Assembly: GCF_006715865.1 (NCBI RefSeq)
Contig: NZ_VFOA01000001.1
Coordinates: 2,170,001 to 2,234,000 of the forward strand
DNA length: 64,000 nt
Direction of reading: 5' to 3'
Origin: Cellulomonas sp. SLBN-39
GTDB lineage: Bacteria; Actinomycetota; Actinomycetes; Actinomycetales; Cellulomonadaceae
Shown here: positions 40,418-49,563 of the stretch, in pieces
Layout of the letters: every line of letters starts with the position of its first letter
Numbering within the stretch: position 1 is the first letter of the stretch
Made by a program: the position numbers and the translations under genes
The notes under the pieces: generated by a model
Told to the model about the DNA's origin: nothing
Databases searched by the model: none
The model's input: only the letters and a program-made list of their open reading frames with translations

Positions 40418-41976
40418 CCGTCCGCACCGTCGTCCCCGCCTCCCCGCGGGGTCCGCTGCCCGGTGCCTGGCGCGCGTGCGTCGGCACCGGGCGGCTGAAC
40501 CTCGCGCTGCGGGCCGACCACCAGGCCTCGTTGGCCCGGGTCCAGCAGGACGTCGGCTTCGGCCACCTCCGCGGGCACGGGCTTCTCTCCGACGACATGG
40601 GCGTGCACCGCACCTCGACGGTCGACGGCCGCACCCACGTGCGGCACGCCTTCACGTACGTCGACCAGGTGCACGACCGGTTCCTCGAGCTGGGCGTGCG
40701 GCCCTTCGTCGAGCTCGGCTTCATGCCCACCGCGCTGGCGTCCGGCGACCAGACCGTGTTCTGGTGGAAGGGCAACGTCACCCCGCCGCGCGACCACCGC
40801 GAGTGGACCGACCTGGTGACCGCGCTCGTGCGGCACCTCGTCGACCGGTACGGCCTCGACGAGGTGCGCCGGTGGCCGATCGAGGTGTGGAACGAGCCCA
40901 ACCTGCCGGACTTCTGGCAGGGCGCCGACCAGGCCGCCTACCTGCACCTCTACGAGGTCACCGCGCGGGCGATCAAGGACGTCGACGCGTCGTTGCAGGT
41001 CGGCGGGCCCGCGATCTCGCCCGGTGCCGACGACTGGTGGGCGCCGTTCGTCGAGCACGTGACGACCCGGGACGTGCCCGTGGACTTCGTCAGCCGGCAC
41101 GCGTACACGTCCGGCCCGGCGCAGCACGTGCCCTTCGGCACCTACCAGACGCTCCAGCCGCCGCAGGCGCTGCTCGACCAGCTCGGCGCCCCGCGCCGGC
41201 ACCTCGCCGGCACCCCGCTCGCGGGCCTGCCCGTGCACGTCACCGAGTTCAACACCTCCTACCGCCCCGACAACCCCGTGCACGACACCGCCTACAACGC
41301 GGCCTACCTGGCGCCCGTCCTGGTCGGCGGCGGCGACCTCGTCGACTCCTTCTCGTACTGGACGTTCTGCGACGTCTTCGAGGAGGCCGACGTGCCGACG
41401 TCGTTCTTCCACGGCGGGTTCGGCCTGCTCACGCACCGGCAGGTGCCCAAGCCGACGTACCACCTGTACGCGTTCCTGGCCCGCGCCGCCCGCGACGTGC
41501 TCGCCCGCGGCGCCGACCACCTGGTCGGCGCCGACCCCGACGGCCGCGTCACCGTGCTGGCCTGGCAGCCCGTCGGCGGCACCGACGCCCCGCCCGCCCC
41601 CGCCACCCACCGGCTCGCGCTGTCCCTGCCCGTCCCCCCGGGCACGCCGGCGGTCTTCGTGCGGCGCGAGCGCGTCAACGAGCACGACGGCAACGCGTTC
41701 GCCGCGTGGCGCGAGCTCGGCCGGCCGTTCTCGCCGACCGCCCGCGAGCTCGCGCACCTGCACGACTGCGCCCGACCCGCGCTCGAGCACCGGCACCTGC
41801 CCGTCGTCGACGGCCGCGTCGACCTCGACCTCGAGCTGTCCCGGCACGAGGTGACGTTCGTCGAGATCCTGCCCGTGCGCTCCACGCACCACGAGGGCCT
41901 CGACGACCGGCGCCTGCTCGGCGGGCACGACGACCGTCTCGTCGCCGACCACGAGCGGACCGGTGCGGCACCATGA
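40414..41976 (+). CDS. GH39 glycoside hydrolase (beta-xylosidase)
   Basis: A 520-residue retaining glycosidase. The acid/base is Glu161 in EVWNEPNL and the nucleophile Glu278 in VTEFNTS, both clan GH-A signatures as spaced in GH39 xylosidases; GHGLLSDDMGV and SFSYWTFCDVFEE are further family segments. A C-terminal beta-sandwich follows. ATG at 40414 overlaps the binding-protein stop (ATGA). Coding next to the importer and having no signal peptide, it should split xylo-oligosaccharides inside the cell. The C-terminus ends in a His/Asp/Arg-rich tail. Confidence 0.93.
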   Translation: MTVRTVVPASPRGPLPGAWRACVGTGRLNLALRADHQASLARVQQDVGFGHLRGHGLLSDDMGVHRTSTVDGRTHVRHAFTYVDQVHDRFLELGVRPFVELGFMPTALASGDQTVFWWKGNVTPPRDHREWTDLVTALVRHLVDRYGLDEVRRWPIEVWNEPNLPDFWQGADQAAYLHLYEVTARAIKDVDASLQVGGPAISPGADDWWAPFVEHVTTRDVPVDFVSRHAYTSGPAQHVPFGTYQTLQPPQALLDQLGAPRRHLAGTPLAGLPVHVTEFNTSYRPDNPVHDTAYNAAYLAPVLVGGGDLVDSFSYWTFCDVFEEADVPTSFFHGGFGLLTHRQVPKPTYHLYAFLARAARDVLARGADHLVGADPDGRVTVLAWQPVGGTDAPPAPATHRLALSLPVPPGTPAVFVRRERVNEHDGNAFAAWRELGRPFSPTARELAHLHDCARPALEHRHLPVVDGRVDLDLELSRHEVTFVEILPVRSTHHEGLDDRRLLGGHDDRLVADHERTGAAP

Positions 41977-42818
41977 CGGCCATGACGCACGACGCGCGCC
42001 CCGACCGCGAGGACCCGTGCGACGCCGGCCCCCGGCGCCGCCCCGTCGACCGTCCGCCCGTCGACCGGCACGACGGACCACGCCCGCCCGCCGCCGTCCC
42101 GGCACCGGCGCCCACCCGCCCCCGGCCCGACGACGAGGTCGGCGCGGGACCGCTCGCCCGCGCGTCCGCGGCCGTGTGGTGGTTCCTCGTCGTCTCCGCG
42201 CTCGTCGTGGTCACCGGCGGGCTGCCCCTCGGGCTCCTCGTCGTCCTGGCCTGGGACCCCGGCAACGCGCCGCTGATCGCCGCCGCGTTCGTGCCCCTCG
42301 GGCCCGCGCTGGCCGCCGCCGTCTTCGCGTGGCGGCGCTTCCTCGCCGACCGCGACCTGCAGCCCGCCCGGCACTTCTGGCGCGGGTACCGGCTCGACGC
42401 GCTCGACGTCCTGCGCTGGTGGGTGCCGACCCTCGCGGTGCTGGCCCTGCTCGTGCTGGGGATCGGCGTCGTCGACGCCACGGGCATGCCCGGCGCGTAC
42501 GCCGTCGTGCTGCTCCTGCTCGCCGTCGCCCTGCTGCTGTGGGCCGCCCACGCCCTCGTGCTCTCCGCGACGCTCAGCCTGCGCACCCGCGACGTCGCAC
42601 GCCTGGCCGCGTACTACCTGGCCGCCCGGCCCCGGGTCACGCTCGGCAGCCTCTCCCACCTGGTGATCAGCGGCGGCGTCGTGCTCCTCACCTCGGACTG
42701 GGTGCTCGTCGCGCTCGCGGGCACCCTCGCGTTCGCCGTCACCGTCAACGCCGAGCCCGTGCTGCGCGACGCCGCCGAGCGCTTCACGCGCGACGGCGCG
42801 GGCGCGGCCCCGTCCTGA
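41973..42818 (+). CDS. YesL-like (DUF624) membrane protein
   Basis: A 281-residue integral membrane protein. A ~60-residue Pro/Arg/Asp-rich N-terminus precedes about five or six hydrophobic segments (VWWFLVVSALVVVTGGLPL, GPALAAAVFAW, WWVPTLAVLALLVLG, and so on). Its size, topology and place beside LplB/YtcP/LplA-type transporters match the YesL family, whose role in oligosaccharide uptake is not established. Assignment rests on topology and context more than on sharp motifs. ATG at 41973 overlaps the GH39 stop. Confidence 0.75.
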   Translation: MTAMTHDARPDREDPCDAGPRRRPVDRPPVDRHDGPRPPAAVPAPAPTRPRPDDEVGAGPLARASAAVWWFLVVSALVVVTGGLPLGLLVVLAWDPGNAPLIAAAFVPLGPALAAAVFAWRRFLADRDLQPARHFWRGYRLDALDVLRWWVPTLAVLALLVLGIGVVDATGMPGAYAVVLLLLAVALLLWAAHALVLSATLSLRTRDVARLAAYYLAARPRVTLGSLSHLVISGGVVLLTSDWVLVALAGTLAFAVTVNAEPVLRDAAERFTRDGAGAAPS

Positions 42819-42852
42819 CCCCTGCCCCCCCCCGACGCTCGAGGTGCCCCGC

Positions 42853-44961
42853 ATGCCCCTGCCGACCGGTGACCACGTCCGCTACGGCGGCGACCACAAC
42901 CCCGAGCAGTGGCCCCGCGAGGTGTGGGACGCCGACCACGCCGCGTTCGACCTCGCGCACGTCACGACCCTGACGCTCGGGGTGTTCGCGTGGGCGCACC
43001 TGCAGCCCGCGCCGGACGTCTACGACTTCTCGCGGCTCGACGCGATCGTCGAGCACACGGCCGCGCAGGGGCGCGACGTCGTCCTCGCGACGCCGTCGGG
43101 CGCCATGCCGCCGTGGCTGGCCGCCGCGCACCCGGACGCGTGCCGGGTCGACGACCAGGGCCGACGGCACCTGTACGGGCAGCGCCACAACCACTGCCCG
43201 TCGTCGCCGGCGTTCCGGCGCCTCTCGGTGGCGATGGCCGACCGGCTGGCCGCCCGGTACGGCGACCACCCCGCGGTCGTCGCGTGGCACGTCGGCAACG
43301 AGTACGGCGGCGCGTGCTACTGCGACCTGTGCGCGGCGGGGTTCCACGACTGGCTGCGCACCCGGTACGGCACCCTCGACCGGCTCAACGACGCGTGGAA
43401 CGCCACGTTCTGGTCGCACACGTTCACCGCGTGGGACCAGGTCCCGCCGCCCACGATGCTCTCGGAGCACTGGCGGAGCCCGAACCACACCGCGTTCCAG
43501 GGCATCACGCTCGACTACCGCCGGTACATGTCCGACCGGCTGCGCGAGGGCTTCGTCGCCGAGAAGGCCGCGATCCGCGCGCACGTGCCGACCACGCCGG
43601 TGACGACCAACCTCATGGGCTTCTACCAGCCCGTCGACTACCACCGCTGGGCCGACGACCTGGACTTCGTCTCCTGGGACAACTACCCGCCGCTGCCCGA
43701 CGACCCGCGCCGCACCGCCGCCCGCATGGCCGCCACGCACGCCGCCATGCGGGGCCTGAAGGGCGGGCAGCCGTTCTGGGTGATGGAGCAGACGCCGTCG
43801 ACCACGGCGAGCCGCGACGTCAACCCCGTCAAGCGCCCCGGGGTGCTCGCGCTGTGGACGTGGCAGGCGGTCGCGCACGGCGCGGACGCGACCCTGTTCT
43901 TCCAGATGCGGCAGTCCCGCGGCGCGTGCGAGAAGTACCACGGCGCCCTGATCGACCACTCCGGGCGCACCGACACCCGGGTGTTCCGCGAGGCCGCCGC
44001 CCTCGGTGCGGCGCTCGCCTCGACGGGTGACGCCCTGCTCGGCGCCCGCACGCCCGCCCGGGTCGCGCTCCTGCTCGACTGGGACGCGTGGTGGGCCGTC
44101 GAGATGACCGACGGCTACAACCGGCACGTCTCGTACCTGCAGACCCTGCTGCAGCACCACCGGGCCCTGTGGTCGGCCAACGCAGCCGTCGACGTCGTGC
44201 CCGTGACCGCCGACCTCGCCCCGTACGACGTCGTCGTCGCGCCCGCGCTGCACCTGCTCAAGGGTGACCTCCCCGACCGGCTGACCGCGTTCGTCGAGGC
44301 CGGCGGCACCCTCGTCACGTCGTTCTACGGCGGACGCGTCGACGAGAGCACCAACGCGTTCCTCGGCGTCCCGCCGCTCGACCCGCTGCTCGGCGTGCGC
44401 GTCGAGGAGACCGACTCCGGCGTGCCCGGCGCGACCAACCCGGTGACGCTCGTGCTCGACGGCGAGACCACGACGCACGACGCCACGCTCGTCTTCGAGC
44501 TGCTCGTCCCCGACGAGGGCACCGACGTGGTCGGCACGTACGGCGCCGACTTCTACGCCGGCCGCGCCGCCGTCACGCGGGCCCGGCGGGGGAGCGGCGA
44601 GGCGTGGCACGTCGGCACGGGCCTCGACGACGACGGCGTCGCCCGCGTCCTGCGCCACGTGCTCGACCGGCACGGGCTGGCCGGCCCGCACGCCGACGAG
44701 CCCGACGTCGAGGTCGTCGACCGCGTCGCCCCCGACGGCACGACGTACCGGTTCGTGCTGCACCACGGCGCCGCACCGGTCGCCCTCGCCGCGCAGGTCG
44801 GCGGCACCGACCTGCTCACGGGCCGCGTGGTGCTCCCCGGCGACCGGCTCACCCTGGCCCCGGCGGAGGTGCTCGTCCTGCAGCAGCCGGCGCCTGCGTC
44901 CGCCCCCGCCGTCCGTCCGGTGGCCCGAGGGCGGCAGCGCGCCCGACGCACGTCCGCCTGA
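42853..44961 (+). CDS. GH42 beta-galactosidase
   Basis: A 702-residue GH42 enzyme. The start YGGDHNPEQWP is the family hallmark. Catalytic residues are Glu150 (VGNEYGG) and Glu312 (WVMEQTPS). A zinc-type Cys cluster (GACYCDLC) follows the acid/base. The second domain is a trimerisation/GATase-like fold (ALLLDWDAWWAVE, YDVVVAPALHLL), then a small beta domain. ATG at 42853 is chosen because GAGG lies eight bases before it. It ends the transport operon and would release galactose, or arabinose-like residues in some relatives, from imported oligosaccharides. Confidence 0.94.
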   Translation: MPLPTGDHVRYGGDHNPEQWPREVWDADHAAFDLAHVTTLTLGVFAWAHLQPAPDVYDFSRLDAIVEHTAAQGRDVVLATPSGAMPPWLAAAHPDACRVDDQGRRHLYGQRHNHCPSSPAFRRLSVAMADRLAARYGDHPAVVAWHVGNEYGGACYCDLCAAGFHDWLRTRYGTLDRLNDAWNATFWSHTFTAWDQVPPPTMLSEHWRSPNHTAFQGITLDYRRYMSDRLREGFVAEKAAIRAHVPTTPVTTNLMGFYQPVDYHRWADDLDFVSWDNYPPLPDDPRRTAARMAATHAAMRGLKGGQPFWVMEQTPSTTASRDVNPVKRPGVLALWTWQAVAHGADATLFFQMRQSRGACEKYHGALIDHSGRTDTRVFREAAALGAALASTGDALLGARTPARVALLLDWDAWWAVEMTDGYNRHVSYLQTLLQHHRALWSANAAVDVVPVTADLAPYDVVVAPALHLLKGDLPDRLTAFVEAGGTLVTSFYGGRVDESTNAFLGVPPLDPLLGVRVEETDSGVPGATNPVTLVLDGETTTHDATLVFELLVPDEGTDVVGTYGADFYAGRAAVTRARRGSGEAWHVGTGLDDDGVARVLRHVLDRHGLAGPHADEPDVEVVDRVAPDGTTYRFVLHHGAAPVALAAQVGGTDLLTGRVVLPGDRLTLAPAEVLVLQQPAPASAPAVRPVARGRQRARRTSA

Positions 44962-45009
44962 TCGGGTGCTGTCGCCGACCTCACGATGCGGGACCTCGGT
45001 CCCTTGCCG

Positions 45010-45015
45010 TACTGT
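45010..45015 (+). promoter_or_regulatory. -10 box upstream of the terC leader
   Basis: TACTGT at 45010-45015 would place the mRNA start near 45021, at the 5' edge of the riboswitch-like element. No strong -35 hexamer was identified. Confidence 0.45.
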
Positions 45016-45020
45016 CGCAC

Positions 45021-45120
45021 CCGACGAGGGGAGTACTTCCCCGCACCGACCCGGTCAGTACGGCGCACCCGCGACCTCGGGCGGTGGCCCTCCCCCCGGA
45101 GGGTGAAGGAGACCTCGGAG
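45021..45120 (+). promoter_or_regulatory. yybP-ykoY-like manganese riboswitch
   Basis: The 120-base terC leader contains the conserved blocks of this element: GGGGAGTA (about 45028-45034) near the 5' end, GGTCAGTACGG in the middle, and TGAAGGAGACCTC at the 3' end. The closing helix can form between CGAGG (45025-45029) and CCTCG (45113-45117). The class senses Mn2+ and commonly controls TerC-type and other Mn exporters. The fit is by recognition of conserved blocks; a covariance-model search was not possible. Confidence 0.7.
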
Positions 45121-45143
45121 CCACTGCTGAACCAGGAGACTCC

Positions 45144-46205
45144 GTGCCCGCGTACCTCTCTGCCGTCCTGCCGACGGCCACGGCCCCCGCCGGCGAAGGC
45201 ATCACGACCATCGCCGACCCGCTCATGTGGGGCCTGACGATCGCCGCGGTGATCGGTCTGCTGGTCATGGACTTCGTCGTGACGCGCAAGCCGCACGAGG
45301 TCTCGATGCGCGAGGCGATCGGCTGGTCGACGTTCTACATCGCGCTGCCGCTCGCGTTCGGCGGCTGGATCTGGTCCCAGTTCGGCCAGCAGACCGGCGT
45401 GGAGTACCTCACCGGGTACCTCGTCGAGAAGTCGCTGTCCGTCGACAACCTCTTCGTCTTCATGCTGCTGCTCTCGGCGTTCGCCGTGCCCGCCGTGCTC
45501 CAGCAGCGCGTCCTGCTGTTCGGGATCGTCGGCGCGCTCGTCCTGCGCGGCATCTTCATCGCCGTCGGCGCGGCCGTGCTCGCCAACCTGTCGTTCGCGT
45601 TCCTCATCTTCGGCGCGATCCTGCTGGCCACCGCCGTGAAGATCCTGCGCGACCAGACCAGCGGCGCCAGCCACGACGTCGACGTCGCGAACATGCGCTC
45701 GGTCAAGCTGATCCGCCGGTTCATGCCCGTCACCGACGACTACCGCGGCCCGCGGCTGAGCGTCGTGGAGAACGGCAGGCGGATGCTCACGCCGCTCGCG
45801 GTCGTCGTCGTGGCCGTGTTCGCCACCGACGTCGTCTTCGCCGTCGACTCCGTGCCCGCCGTCTACGGCATCACCGGCGACCCGTACCTGGTGTTCGCCA
45901 CCAACGCGTTCGCGCTGCTGGGCCTGCGTGCGCTCTACTTCGTGCTCCAGGGCGCGCTGAGCAAGCTCGTCCACCTCGGCTACGGCCTCGCCGCGATCCT
46001 CGGCTTCATCGGCGTCAAGCTCGTCCTGCACTGGGCCCACGGCGTCTGGCCGGGCGTCCCCACGATCCCGACGCTGTGGTCGCTGCTCGCGATCGTCGCG
46101 ATCCTCGGCATCGTCACCGCGACGAGCCTGTACGCGACCCGCGGCGGCACCGGCGACGCGGAGGAGTCGGCCCACGTCGCCGAGCCCCCCGCCCGCCAGC
46201 ACTGA
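45144..46205 (+). CDS. TerC-family membrane protein, probable Mn2+ exporter
   Basis: A 353-residue membrane protein with about eight or nine hydrophobic segments. The family's acidic membrane motifs are present: EKSLSVDNLFVF and FATDVVFAVDSVPAVYGI. TerC proteins are linked to metal export and tellurite resistance, and recent work on the family points to manganese efflux and metalation of exported enzymes. GTG at 45144 has AGGAG upstream. The Mn-type riboswitch in its leader supports a manganese role. A long terminator hairpin follows. Confidence 0.9.
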   Translation: MPAYLSAVLPTATAPAGEGITTIADPLMWGLTIAAVIGLLVMDFVVTRKPHEVSMREAIGWSTFYIALPLAFGGWIWSQFGQQTGVEYLTGYLVEKSLSVDNLFVFMLLLSAFAVPAVLQQRVLLFGIVGALVLRGIFIAVGAAVLANLSFAFLIFGAILLATAVKILRDQTSGASHDVDVANMRSVKLIRRFMPVTDDYRGPRLSVVENGRRMLTPLAVVVVAVFATDVVFAVDSVPAVYGITGDPYLVFATNAFALLGLRALYFVLQGALSKLVHLGYGLAAILGFIGVKLVLHWAHGVWPGVPTIPTLWSLLAIVAILGIVTATSLYATRGGTGDAEESAHVAEPPARQH

Positions 46206-46222
46206 CCGCACGGCAGCACCGC

Positions 46223-46255
46223 GAGAGCCGCACCCGTCCGACGGGTGCGGCTCTC
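46223..46255 (+). terminator. terminator after terC
   Basis: A perfect 15-bp stem (GAGAGCCGCACCCGT with its complement) and a 3-base CCG loop, 17 bases after the terC stop. Confidence 0.85.
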
Positions 46256-46314
46256 CGCATCCCTGGGCAGCAGTAGCCTGACGGCGACCCTTCCCCCTCC
46301 TGAGGACGTCATCG

Positions 46315-47355
46315 ATGCCGAGCCTGCAGCCGTACCGTGCCGACGACCACCGGTACGACACCATGACCTACCGCCGCACCGGCCGCTCCGGCCTGGACCT
46401 GCCCGCGCTGTCGCTGGGGCTGTGGCACAACTTCGGCGACACCTCCGCGTTCGACACCCAGCGCGCGATCCTGCGCCGGGCGTTCGACCTGGGCGTCACG
46501 CACATGGACCTCGCCAACAACTACGGCCCGCTGCCCGGTGCGGCCGAGGAGAACTTCGGCCGGCACCTGGCGCGCGACCTGCGCCCGTACCGCGACGAGA
46601 TCGTCGTCTCGACGAAGGCCGGCTACGACATGTGGTCCGGCCCGTACCAGAACGGCGGGTCGCGCAAGTACCTGCTGTCGTCCCTCGACGCGTCGCTCGA
46701 CCGCATGGGCCTGGAGTACGTCGACGTCTTCTACCACCACCGTCCCGACCCCAGCACGCCGCTGGAGGAGACGATGGGGGCGCTGCACCACGCCGTGACC
46801 AGCGGCAGGGCCCTGTACGTGGGGGTGTCGAACTACACGCCCGCCCAGACGCGCGAGGCGCACGCGATCCTCGCCGAGATGGGCACGCGGCTGCTCATCC
46901 ACCAGCCCAGCTACTCCATGTTCAACCGGCACGTCGAGATGGTCGGCGAGGGGCAGCGCGAGTCGCTGATCGACGCCGTCGGCGACCTCGGCGTCGGCAT
47001 GATCGTGTTCTCCCCGCTCGCGCAGGGTCTGCTCACCGGCAAGTACCTCGGCGGCGAGGCCCCGAGCGGTTCGCGCGCCGCGGGTGCGAGCCCGTTCCTG
47101 TCGTCGCGGGCCCTCTCGGAGACGTACCTGACCCGTGCGCGGGCGCTGAACGAGATCGCCGCCGACCGCGGGCAGACCCTCGCCCAGCTCGCGCTGTCGT
47201 GGGTGCTCCGCGATGAGCGCGTGACCTCGGCCCTCATCGGTGCGTCGTCCGTGGCGCAGCTCGAGGACAACGTCGCCGCCCTCGAGGCCGGCCCGCTGAC
47301 CGACGACGAGCTCGCGCGCATCGAGGAGCACGCCGTCGACGGCACCGGGCGCTGA
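46315..47355 (+). CDS. aldo/keto reductase (YghZ/L-glyceraldehyde 3-phosphate reductase type)
   Basis: A 346-residue NADPH-dependent reductase. The catalytic tetrad is visible as Asp and Tyr in HMDLANNYGP, Lys in STKAGYDMWSG and His in VFYHHRPDP. The cofactor segments GVSNYTPAQ, FSPLAQGLLTGKY and ALIGASSVAQLEDN are those of the YghZ/potassium-channel-beta-like group. ATG at 46315 follows GAGGA and a TAGCCT -10 at 46273-46278. The likely job is detoxifying aldehydes such as methylglyoxal or L-glyceraldehyde-3-phosphate. It is convergent with the GH67 gene. Confidence 0.92.
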   Translation: MPSLQPYRADDHRYDTMTYRRTGRSGLDLPALSLGLWHNFGDTSAFDTQRAILRRAFDLGVTHMDLANNYGPLPGAAEENFGRHLARDLRPYRDEIVVSTKAGYDMWSGPYQNGGSRKYLLSSLDASLDRMGLEYVDVFYHHRPDPSTPLEETMGALHHAVTSGRALYVGVSNYTPAQTREAHAILAEMGTRLLIHQPSYSMFNRHVEMVGEGQRESLIDAVGDLGVGMIVFSPLAQGLLTGKYLGGEAPSGSRAAGASPFLSSRALSETYLTRARALNEIAADRGQTLAQLALSWVLRDERVTSALIGASSVAQLEDNVAALEAGPLTDDELARIEEHAVDGTGR

Positions 47356-47385
47356 CCCGGGTGTGACCCCCGTGGGGGCGGCCGG

Positions 47386-49563
47386 TCAGTAGATCGGTCG
47401 CCCCTGCGCGTCGGGGACGCCGGACTTGCGGTAGACGTAGGTGCGGACCTGGTCGCGCCACTCGACGGCCGAGCGGAGCTGCTCGTCCAGGCGTTCGCCG
47501 ACGCGGGCGTGCCAGTCCGCGGGGAACACGTCGGCGGCGTCGGCCCAGTGCTGACGCAGGCGCTCGACGACGTCGACGGCGTCGGCCCGGGAGTCGTAGA
47601 CGTGCTGCACGACCGTCGTCCCGGAGTGCAGGCGGTGCTCCCACGGCACGTGGTGGAAGAACAGCAGCAGCTCGTCGGGGCAGGTGGCCACGTCCTCGTA
47701 GAGGTCACGCCACGGCGCCGCGTACTGGCCGGTGAAGCCCGTGCCGGTCGCGCGCGTGCGGTCCACGCCGATGCCGTCGCGGTCGGCGAAGTGGTACGTC
47801 CCCCAGCGGGAGTACTCGTAGCCGTCGACGTTCGGGCCGTAGTGCCCGCGCAGCGGGTCGACCATGAAGCCGACGCCCAGCGGGGCCGTGTACGCCTCGT
47901 AGGTGCGCCACGAGTCGTCCATCAGCGCGTGCAGGGTGCTGCGCACGCGCGGGTCGGCGCCGGGGAACGTGAGGTCGACCCACTCGTCGAGCAGGGCGAC
48001 CGGGTCGGCGTCGGGGTCCCACGCGAGGCGCCCGAACGCGTACAGGTTGGCCTGGGCCAGCGGGTGCCCGGTCCAGAAGACGTCGTCGCCGACGTTCGAT
48101 ACCGCGACGACGCCCGCGGCCGGGAGCGGGTCCGCGTCGGGGGGACCTGAGGCCGGCGAGCCCGGCAGGCCAGACACGATCTGCGCGACCGTCCGGGTGC
48201 CGTCCTCGGCCAGGCCGAACCGCAGGATCTCGCTCCACGACGGGCCGAGGTAGCACACGTGCTGCTGCTGGCCGGTGTACTCCTGGGTGACCTGGAGCTC
48301 GACGGCCACGCGGGTGCGGGGCATCGCGGCCAGCACGGGAGAGACGGCCTCACGGGTCTGGAAGTCCAGGGGGCCGTGCTTGACCTGCAGCACGACGTTC
48401 GTGTCGAAACGGCCGTCCAGCGGCGTGAAGTGGTCGTGGGCGGCCCGCGCCCGGTCGGTGCGCCGGTCGCGCCAGTCCTGCTGGTGGTCGTACACGAACG
48501 CCCGCCAGAACACGGTCCCACCGTGCGGGGCCACGGCCCGCGCGAGGAGGTTCGCACCGTCGGCGTGGTCGCGCCCGTACGCGAACGGGCCGGGCTGCCC
48601 CTCGGAGTCGGCCTTGACCAGGAACCCGCCGAAGTCCGGGACCGCCGCCCACACCCGGTCCGCGGCCTGCGCCCACCACCGCTGCACGTCGGCGTCGAGC
48701 GGGTCGGCCGTCGCCAGACCGCCGAGGGCCATGGGCGAGGCGAACGACACCGACAGGTACGCGCGCACCCCGTGCGGGCGGAACGCGTCGGCCAGCCGGG
48801 CGACGTCGCCCAGCCCGTCGGTGAGCAGGCGCGCCTCGGTGGCGTGCACGTTGACGTTGTTGAGCGCGACCGCGTTGACGCCGATCGAGCCGAGCAGCCG
48901 GGCGTACGCGCCGACGCGCGTGAGGTCGTCGCGGACCTCGCCGGCGTCGTAGAACAGCGACCCGCCGGCGTACCCGCGCTCGACCTGCCCCATCACCGGG
49001 TGCACGTCGACGTTGTCCCAGTGGTCGAGCATCCGCACCGGGGCGACCGGCAGGTCGTGCTGCGGCCCGTGGTCCGTGCCGAACGCGCGCTCGCCGTCCC
49101 GCACCACGGCGTGCAGACCGTAGAGCAGTCCCGCCGCCCCGCCCGCGACGACGACCGACCTACCGTCCTGCCGGATCCGGAGGAAGGCGTCGGTACCGAT
49201 CTCGGGGCCCGACGTGCCGTCCAGCACTCCGTCGGTCGCGAGCGCGACCAGTGGGGCGTTCGTGCTCGACGAGGGGTGGACGCGGCCGCCGGAGGTCGGA
49301 GCGGCGCGACCGGCGCGGGGAGCGACGAGGAGGACGAGGTCGTGCGCGCGCACGATCGCGCCGTCGGGCAGCTCGGCGGACGGGTCGAGGACGGTGAGGG
49401 TGCCGCCGTGCTGCGCCGTCGCCGTGCGCAGCTCGTCGACGACCGTCCGGCCGACCGGACCGGCGTCGGGTCCGGGGGCGACGAGGACACGCCTCGACCC
49501 GACGGGGCCGAACGCGGCCTCTGGCAGCCAGGCGGGGTGCCAGGTGCTGTGGTCGGCGCTCAC
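47386..49563 (-). CDS. GH67 alpha-glucuronidase
   Basis: A 725-residue intracellular alpha-glucuronidase. The N-terminal domain is alpha/beta; the barrel carries Glu321 in DSEGQPGP, Asp400 in GPLDFQ and Glu428 in TQEYTGQ, matching the general acid and the two base carboxylates of GH67. SLFYDAGEV and [10 protein letters not shown] are further family segments. It removes (4-O-methyl)glucuronate from the ends of aldouronic acids produced from glucuronoxylan. GTG at 49563 overlaps the mannonate dehydratase stop (GTGA), so release of glucuronate and a step in its breakdown are co-expressed. Confidence 0.95.
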   Translation of the reverse strand: MSADHSTWHPAWLPEAAFGPVGSRRVLVAPGPDAGPVGRTVVDELRTATAQHGGTLTVLDPSAELPDGAIVRAHDLVLLVAPRAGRAAPTSGGRVHPSSSTNAPLVALATDGVLDGTSGPEIGTDAFLRIRQDGRSVVVAGGAAGLLYGLHAVVRDGERAFGTDHGPQHDLPVAPVRMLDHWDNVDVHPVMGQVERGYAGGSLFYDAGEVRDDLTRVGAYARLLGSIGVNAVALNNVNVHATEARLLTDGLGDVARLADAFRPHGVRAYLSVSFASPMALGGLATADPLDADVQRWWAQAADRVWAAVPDFGGFLVKADSEGQPGPFAYGRDHADGANLLARAVAPHGGTVFWRAFVYDHQQDWRDRRTDRARAAHDHFTPLDGRFDTNVVLQVKHGPLDFQTREAVSPVLAAMPRTRVAVELQVTQEYTGQQQHVCYLGPSWSEILRFGLAEDGTRTVAQIVSGLPGSPASGPPDADPLPAAGVVAVSNVGDDVFWTGHPLAQANLYAFGRLAWDPDADPVALLDEWVDLTFPGADPRVRSTLHALMDDSWRTYEAYTAPLGVGFMVDPLRGHYGPNVDGYEYSRWGTYHFADRDGIGVDRTRATGTGFTGQYAAPWRDLYEDVATCPDELLLFFHHVPWEHRLHSGTTVVQHVYDSRADAVDVVERLRQHWADAADVFPADWHARVGERLDEQLRSAVEWRDQVRTYVYRKSGVPDAQGRPIY

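Noticed and set aside
47356..47385. Hairpin between the aldo/keto reductase and GH67 genes
   Set aside because: Only a 5-bp CCCCC/GGGGG stem with a two-base loop is possible, too weak to call a terminator.
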